In this document: piece after piece, positions 60,723 to 64,000 of the stretch
Layout of the letters: every line of letters begins with the position of its first letter
Numbering within the stretch: position 1 is the stretch's first letter
DNA from: Paraburkholderia sp. BCC1885
GTDB taxonomy: Bacteria > Pseudomonadota > Gammaproteobacteria > Burkholderiales > Burkholderiaceae
Direction of reading: 5' to 3'
Assembly (NCBI RefSeq): GCF_900996235.1
Contig: NZ_CAAJGM010000088.1
Span: forward strand, 1-64,000
Length of the DNA stretch: 64,000 nt
The notes under the pieces: generated by a model
Database searches by the model: none
Seen by the model: only the letters and a program-made list of their open reading frames with translations
What the model was told of the DNA's origin: nothing
Made by a program: the position numbers and the translations under genes

Positions 60723-62234
60723 GTGACCGCGCTCATTTCCGTCAAGCGGCTCTGCAAGAGCTTTCCCGGCGTGCGGGCGCTGCATGAAGTCCAGTTCGAC
60801 CTCGTGGCGGGCGAAGTCCATGCGCTGATGGGCGAAAACGGCGCCGGCAAGTCGACCCTCATGAAAATCCTCGCCGGCGTGTACACGCGCGATTCCGGCG
60901 AATTCCTCTGCGACGGCCAGCCGGTCGAGTTCACCAGTCCGCGCGATGCGCAGGCGATGGGCGTGTGCATCATTCATCAGGAACTGCAACTGATGAATCA
61001 TCTGAGCGTCGCGCAGAATATGTTCATTGGCCGCGAACCGCGTGGCCGCCTCGGCGTGTTTCTCGACGAAGACCGGCTCAATGCCCAGGCGGGCGAGATC
61101 CTGACGCGCATGCATGTGAATCTCGACCCGCGCGCCATGGTCGGCAACCTGACGGTGGCGAGCCAGCAGATGGTGGAAATCGCCAAAGCCCTGTCGTTCG
61201 ATTCGCGCGTCCTGATCATGGACGAACCCACCTCGGCGCTCAACGACGCCGAAATCGCCGAGCTGTTTCGCATCATCCGCGAGCTGAAAAGCCACGGCGT
61301 GGGGATCGTCTACATTTCCCACAAGATGGACGAGCTCAAGCAGCTCGCCGACCGTGTCACCGTGATGCGCGACGGCGAATATGTGGCCACGGTCGCCGCC
61401 AGGGACACCAGCGTCGAAGCGATCATCGGCATGATGGTGGGGCGCACGCTCGCCGATCTCGAACCGTCGCAGAGCGTGGCGGGCGAGGGCGAAGTCGCGC
61501 TCGAAGTCAGGCACCTCAACGCCGGGCCGCTGGTGCGCGACGTCAGCTTTACGTTGCGCAAAGGCGAAATCCTCGGTTTTGCCGGGCTGATGGGCGCGGG
61601 CCGCACGGAGGTCGCGCGGGCGGTGTTCGGCGCCGATCCGGTGGAGTCGGGCGAAATCGTCGTGAAAGGCGCGAAGGCGGTCATCAAAACACCTGCCGAT
61701 GCGGTCAGGCGCGGCATCGGCTATCTCTCGGAAGACCGCAAGCGCTTTGGCCTCGCCACCGGCATGGACGTCGAATCGAACATCGTCATGTCGAATCTGC
61801 GCAAATTTCTCTCGTTCAATTTTTTCCTGCGCCGCCGGCAGATGCGCCGCACTGCGACGCATTTCATCAAGTTGCTGGCAATTCGCACGCCGAGCGCGAC
61901 GCAGGAGGTGCGGCTTTTGTCGGGCGGCAATCAGCAGAAGATCGTGATCGCCAAATGGCTGGAGCGCGACTGCGACGTGCTGTTCTTCGACGAGCCGACG
62001 CGCGGCATCGACGTCGGCGCCAAAAGCGAAATCTACAGGCTGCTGCGCGCGCTGGCCGCGCAAGGCAAGGCAATTGTGATGATCTCGTCGGAACTGCCGG
62101 AAATCCTGCGCATGAGCGACCGTGTGATCGTGATGTGCGAGGGCCGCATCACCGGCGAGCTCACTGCGGCCGAGGCGACCCAGGAGCGCATCATGCATCT
62201 CGCGACACAGCGCGAAACCCTACAAGCGGCATGA
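60723..62234 (+). CDS. Sugar ABC importer ATPase (RbsA-type, two NBDs)
   Basis: A 503-residue double ATPase of the carbohydrate-uptake-2 family. The first domain has Walker [13 protein letters not shown], a degenerate signature [14 protein letters not shown] and Walker [12 protein letters not shown]; the second has the variant Walker [15 protein letters not shown], signature [15 protein letters not shown] and Walker [13 protein letters not shown]. Start is GTG at 60723 with a weak ribosome site. It powers the permease and binding protein encoded downstream. Sugar identity is not predictable from it. Confidence 0.95.
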   Translation: MTALISVKRLCKSFPGVRALHEVQFDLVAGEVHALMGENGAGKSTLMKILAGVYTRDSGEFLCDGQPVEFTSPRDAQAMGVCIIHQELQLMNHLSVAQNMFIGREPRGRLGVFLDEDRLNAQAGEILTRMHVNLDPRAMVGNLTVASQQMVEIAKALSFDSRVLIMDEPTSALNDAEIAELFRIIRELKSHGVGIVYISHKMDELKQLADRVTVMRDGEYVATVAARDTSVEAIIGMMVGRTLADLEPSQSVAGEGEVALEVRHLNAGPLVRDVSFTLRKGEILGFAGLMGAGRTEVARAVFGADPVESGEIVVKGAKAVIKTPADAVRRGIGYLSEDRKRFGLATGMDVESNIVMSNLRKFLSFNFFLRRRQMRRTATHFIKLLAIRTPSATQEVRLLSGGNQQKIVIAKWLERDCDVLFFDEPTRGIDVGAKSEIYRLLRALAAQGKAIVMISSELPEILRMSDRVIVMCEGRITGELTAAEATQERIMHLATQRETLQAA

Positions 62235-62253
62235 GCCTAAAGAGGCCAATTTC

Positions 62254-63279
62254 ATGACACAGCCATCGGATACGTCGGCGCTCGGCAGCAAGGACAGAAC
62301 TTCGGGTCTGCGCGCGAGGTTCTTTGCTCCGGCCACGCTGCAAAAACTGCTGGCCTTCGGCAGCCTGATCCTGCTGCTGGTGTTTTTCAGCTTCGCCTCG
62401 CCCTCGTTCATGCAGATGGACAACATGCTGGGCATTCTGCAGGCCACCGCCGTCAACGGCGTGCTGGCCATCGCCTGCACCTTCGTGATCATTACCGGCG
62501 GCATCGACCTGTCCGTTGGCACCTTGATGACTTTTACCGCCGTGATCTGCGGCGTATTTCTGACCAACTGGCATCTGCCGATGTGGACCGGCGTGCTCGC
62601 TGCCATCGGCACGGGCGCGGCATGCGGCAGCATTTCCGGCACGCTGACGGCGAAAATGAAGATCCCGCCGTTCATCGCCACGCTCGGCATGATGATGCTG
62701 TTAAAAGGGCTTTCGCTCGTGGTTTCCGCCGACAAGCCGATCTATTTCACCGACACCGAAAACTTCTACATGATTTCGCAGGACTCGCTGATCGGTTATG
62801 TCCTGCCGAGCGTGCCGATTCCGAACGCCGTGCTGATCCTGTTTTTCCTCGCGGTGGCAAGTTCGATCACGCTGAATCGCACGGCGCTCGGCCGCTATAC
62901 CTTCGCGCTCGGCAGCAACGAAGAGGCGGTGCGGCTGTCCGGCGTCAATGTCGACCGCTGGAAGATTGCCATTTACAGCCTGGGCGGGGCGATTTGCGGC
63001 GTCGCCGGCTTGCTGATCGCCTCGCGCCTGAATTCGGCCCAGCCGGCGCTGGGCCAGGGTTATGAACTTGAAGCGATCGCGGCGGTGGTGATCGGCGGCA
63101 CTTCGTTGAGCGGCGGCTCGGGCACCATTCTCGGCACCATCATCGGCGCTTTCATCATGAGCGTGCTGACCAATGGCCTGCGGATTCTGTCGGTGGCGCA
63201 GGAGTGGCAGATCGTGGTGACCGGGCTCATCATCATCCTCGCGGTGTATGCGGATATTTTGCGGCGCAGGAAAAGCTGA
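62254..63279 (+). CDS. Sugar ABC importer permease (RbsC-type)
   Basis: A 341-residue permease with 8-10 helices. Family motifs are TGGIDLSVGTLMTFTAV near the third helix and GYELEAIAAVVIGGTSLSGGSGTILGTIIGA near the C terminus, typical of CUT2 permeases. The N-terminal 30 residues are hydrophilic. It lies 19 bp after the ATPase gene and 126 bp before the binding-protein gene, in one operon. Confidence 0.95.
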   Translation: MTQPSDTSALGSKDRTSGLRARFFAPATLQKLLAFGSLILLLVFFSFASPSFMQMDNMLGILQATAVNGVLAIACTFVIITGGIDLSVGTLMTFTAVICGVFLTNWHLPMWTGVLAAIGTGAACGSISGTLTAKMKIPPFIATLGMMMLLKGLSLVVSADKPIYFTDTENFYMISQDSLIGYVLPSVPIPNAVLILFFLAVASSITLNRTALGRYTFALGSNEEAVRLSGVNVDRWKIAIYSLGGAICGVAGLLIASRLNSAQPALGQGYELEAIAAVVIGGTSLSGGSGTILGTIIGAFIMSVLTNGLRILSVAQEWQIVVTGLIIILAVYADILRRRKS

Positions 63280-63405
63280 TCACGCGGTATAGCGCGGCGT
63301 AGCGCGTTATAGCTTCAAAGAGCATCAGAAGAGTGTTCGACAAACGGGGCGCCACAGGCTCCCCCAAACGGCTGAAGGTAGGCCTACTTTAGGAGGAGAT
63401 GGTTC

Positions 63406-64000
63406 ATGTTTAAAAGAAAATTCATCGGCGTCGTGGTCGGGGTCGGCGCGCTCGTTGGCGGCACCAGCGTTTCGTTTGCGGACGAGACCTACATCCCGCT
63501 CATTTCCAAAGGCTTCCAGCATCAGTTCTGGCAGGCGGTCAAGGCCGGCGCGGAACAGTCGGCGAAGGAGCACAACGTCAGGATCACCTTCGAAGGTCCG
63601 GAAACCGAGGCGATGGTCGACAAGCAGATTGACATGCTGTCTGCGGCGCTCGCCAAGAAGCCGCAGGCGCTCGGCATTGCCGCGCTCGACAGCAAGGCCG
63701 CCATTCCGCTCCTGCGCCGCGCCCAGTCGCAGAAGATTCCTGTCATCGCCTTCGACTCGGGCGTCGACAGCACGATTCCGCTGACGACCTGCGCAACCGA
63801 CAACCTCGCCGCCGCCGCGCTCGCCGCCGACAAGATGGCCGAAGCCATCGGCGATTCGGGCGAGGTCGGTCTGATCGTGCACGATCAGACCAGCCGCACC
63901 GGCGTCGACCGTCGCGATGGCTTTCTCAACGAGATGAAGGCCAAGCACCCGAACATCAAGATTGTGTCCGTCCAGTATGGCGGCGGCGACCATCTGAAAT
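63406..64000 (+). CDS. Sugar ABC importer periplasmic-binding protein (partial)
   Basis: The gene runs off the window; 198 codons are visible. The protein starts MFKRKFIG with a signal peptide cleaved near SFADE. The type-1 periplasmic-binding fold follows: YIPLISKGFQHQFWQAVKAGAE, IAALDSKAAIPLLRRAQ, IPVIAFDSGVD, and VGLIVHDQTSRTGVDRRDG. It delivers a sugar (ribose/allose-like family) to the ATPase-permease pair. AGGAGGAG gives a strong ribosome site before the ATG; an in-frame-free ATG seven bases upstream is not used. Confidence 0.92.
   Translation, partial: MFKRKFIGVVVGVGALVGGTSVSFADETYIPLISKGFQHQFWQAVKAGAEQSAKEHNVRITFEGPETEAMVDKQIDMLSAALAKKPQALGIAALDSKAAIPLLRRAQSQKIPVIAFDSGVDSTIPLTTCATDNLAAAALAADKMAEAIGDSGEVGLIVHDQTSRTGVDRRDGFLNEMKAKHPNIKIVSVQYGGGDHLK

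Overview
The window reads as GC-rich betaproteobacterial chromosomal DNA, most likely from Burkholderia sensu lato and probably Paraburkholderia. This is inferred from the gene families and their pairings: an RpfF-type fatty-acid signal synthase convergent with a FI-PAS-GGDEF-EAL receptor (rpfF/rpfR), a luxR-rsaM-luxI quorum-sensing locus, a lutABC lactate operon, and many short DUF genes typical of that group. Copies of usually single housekeeping genes lie here alone and outside their usual operons (gltA without sdh, mreB without mreCD, rpoN without its usual neighbours). They look like second copies and would fit a secondary replicon, but the window cannot prove that. No tRNA, rRNA, CRISPR array, insertion sequence or clear prophage was seen.

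Layout. 0-6.5 kb: glutaminase and a DHA2 drug exporter (minus), an esterase, an orphan MreB paralogue, an alpha/beta hydrolase, and a small unknown gene behind a leader terminator. 6.9-11.7 kb: citrate synthase, a glycogen-debranching-type enzyme, an RpiR regulator. 11.9-15 kb: a three-gene operon (C45 acyltransferase-like protein, class III aminotransferase, CMD-family protein) whose promoter carries the same near-palindrome found just before the RpiR gene. 15-19 kb: a nucleotidyltransferase-fold gene behind tandem 32-bp palindromic repeats, an OsmC protein, and a cytochrome b561/molybdopterin redox operon. 19.2-22.2 kb: a candidate structured RNA, luxR, rsaM and luxI with two near-identical lux boxes. 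22.3-29.7 kb: TetR with its exporter, LysE/GNAT, an Imm-like membrane protein, M20 peptidase and Ldh-family dehydrogenase. 30-33 kb: rpfF/rpfR.

33-41 kb: the large helicase Lhr, an aldo/keto reductase, a FUSC membrane protein and a cation/proton antiporter. 41-50 kb: a run of small stress-associated families (DUF3175, PRC-barrel, HAD, topoisomerase IB, DJ-1/PfpI, DUF1488, a glycine-zipper protein, DUF2383, BON) with small hypotheticals between them. 50-54 kb: a sigma-54 paralogue, an aminotransferase and a repeat-bearing lytic transglycosylase. 54-60 kb: an SDR, then a GntR/FCD regulator followed by lutABC behind a near-consensus promoter with a TTGGTC/GACCA operator, then an MFS transporter. 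60.7-64 kb: a sugar-type ABC importer whose binding-protein gene runs off the window.

Two cell-cell signalling systems (acyl-homoserine lactone and DSF-type fatty acid, the latter feeding cyclic-di-GMP) lie within about 13 kb of each other. The parts least explained by known families are the RpiR-controlled C45/aminotransferase/CMD operon, the palindrome cluster before the nucleotidyltransferase gene, the multi-hairpin RNA candidate downstream of luxR, and the duplicated lux-box promoter.
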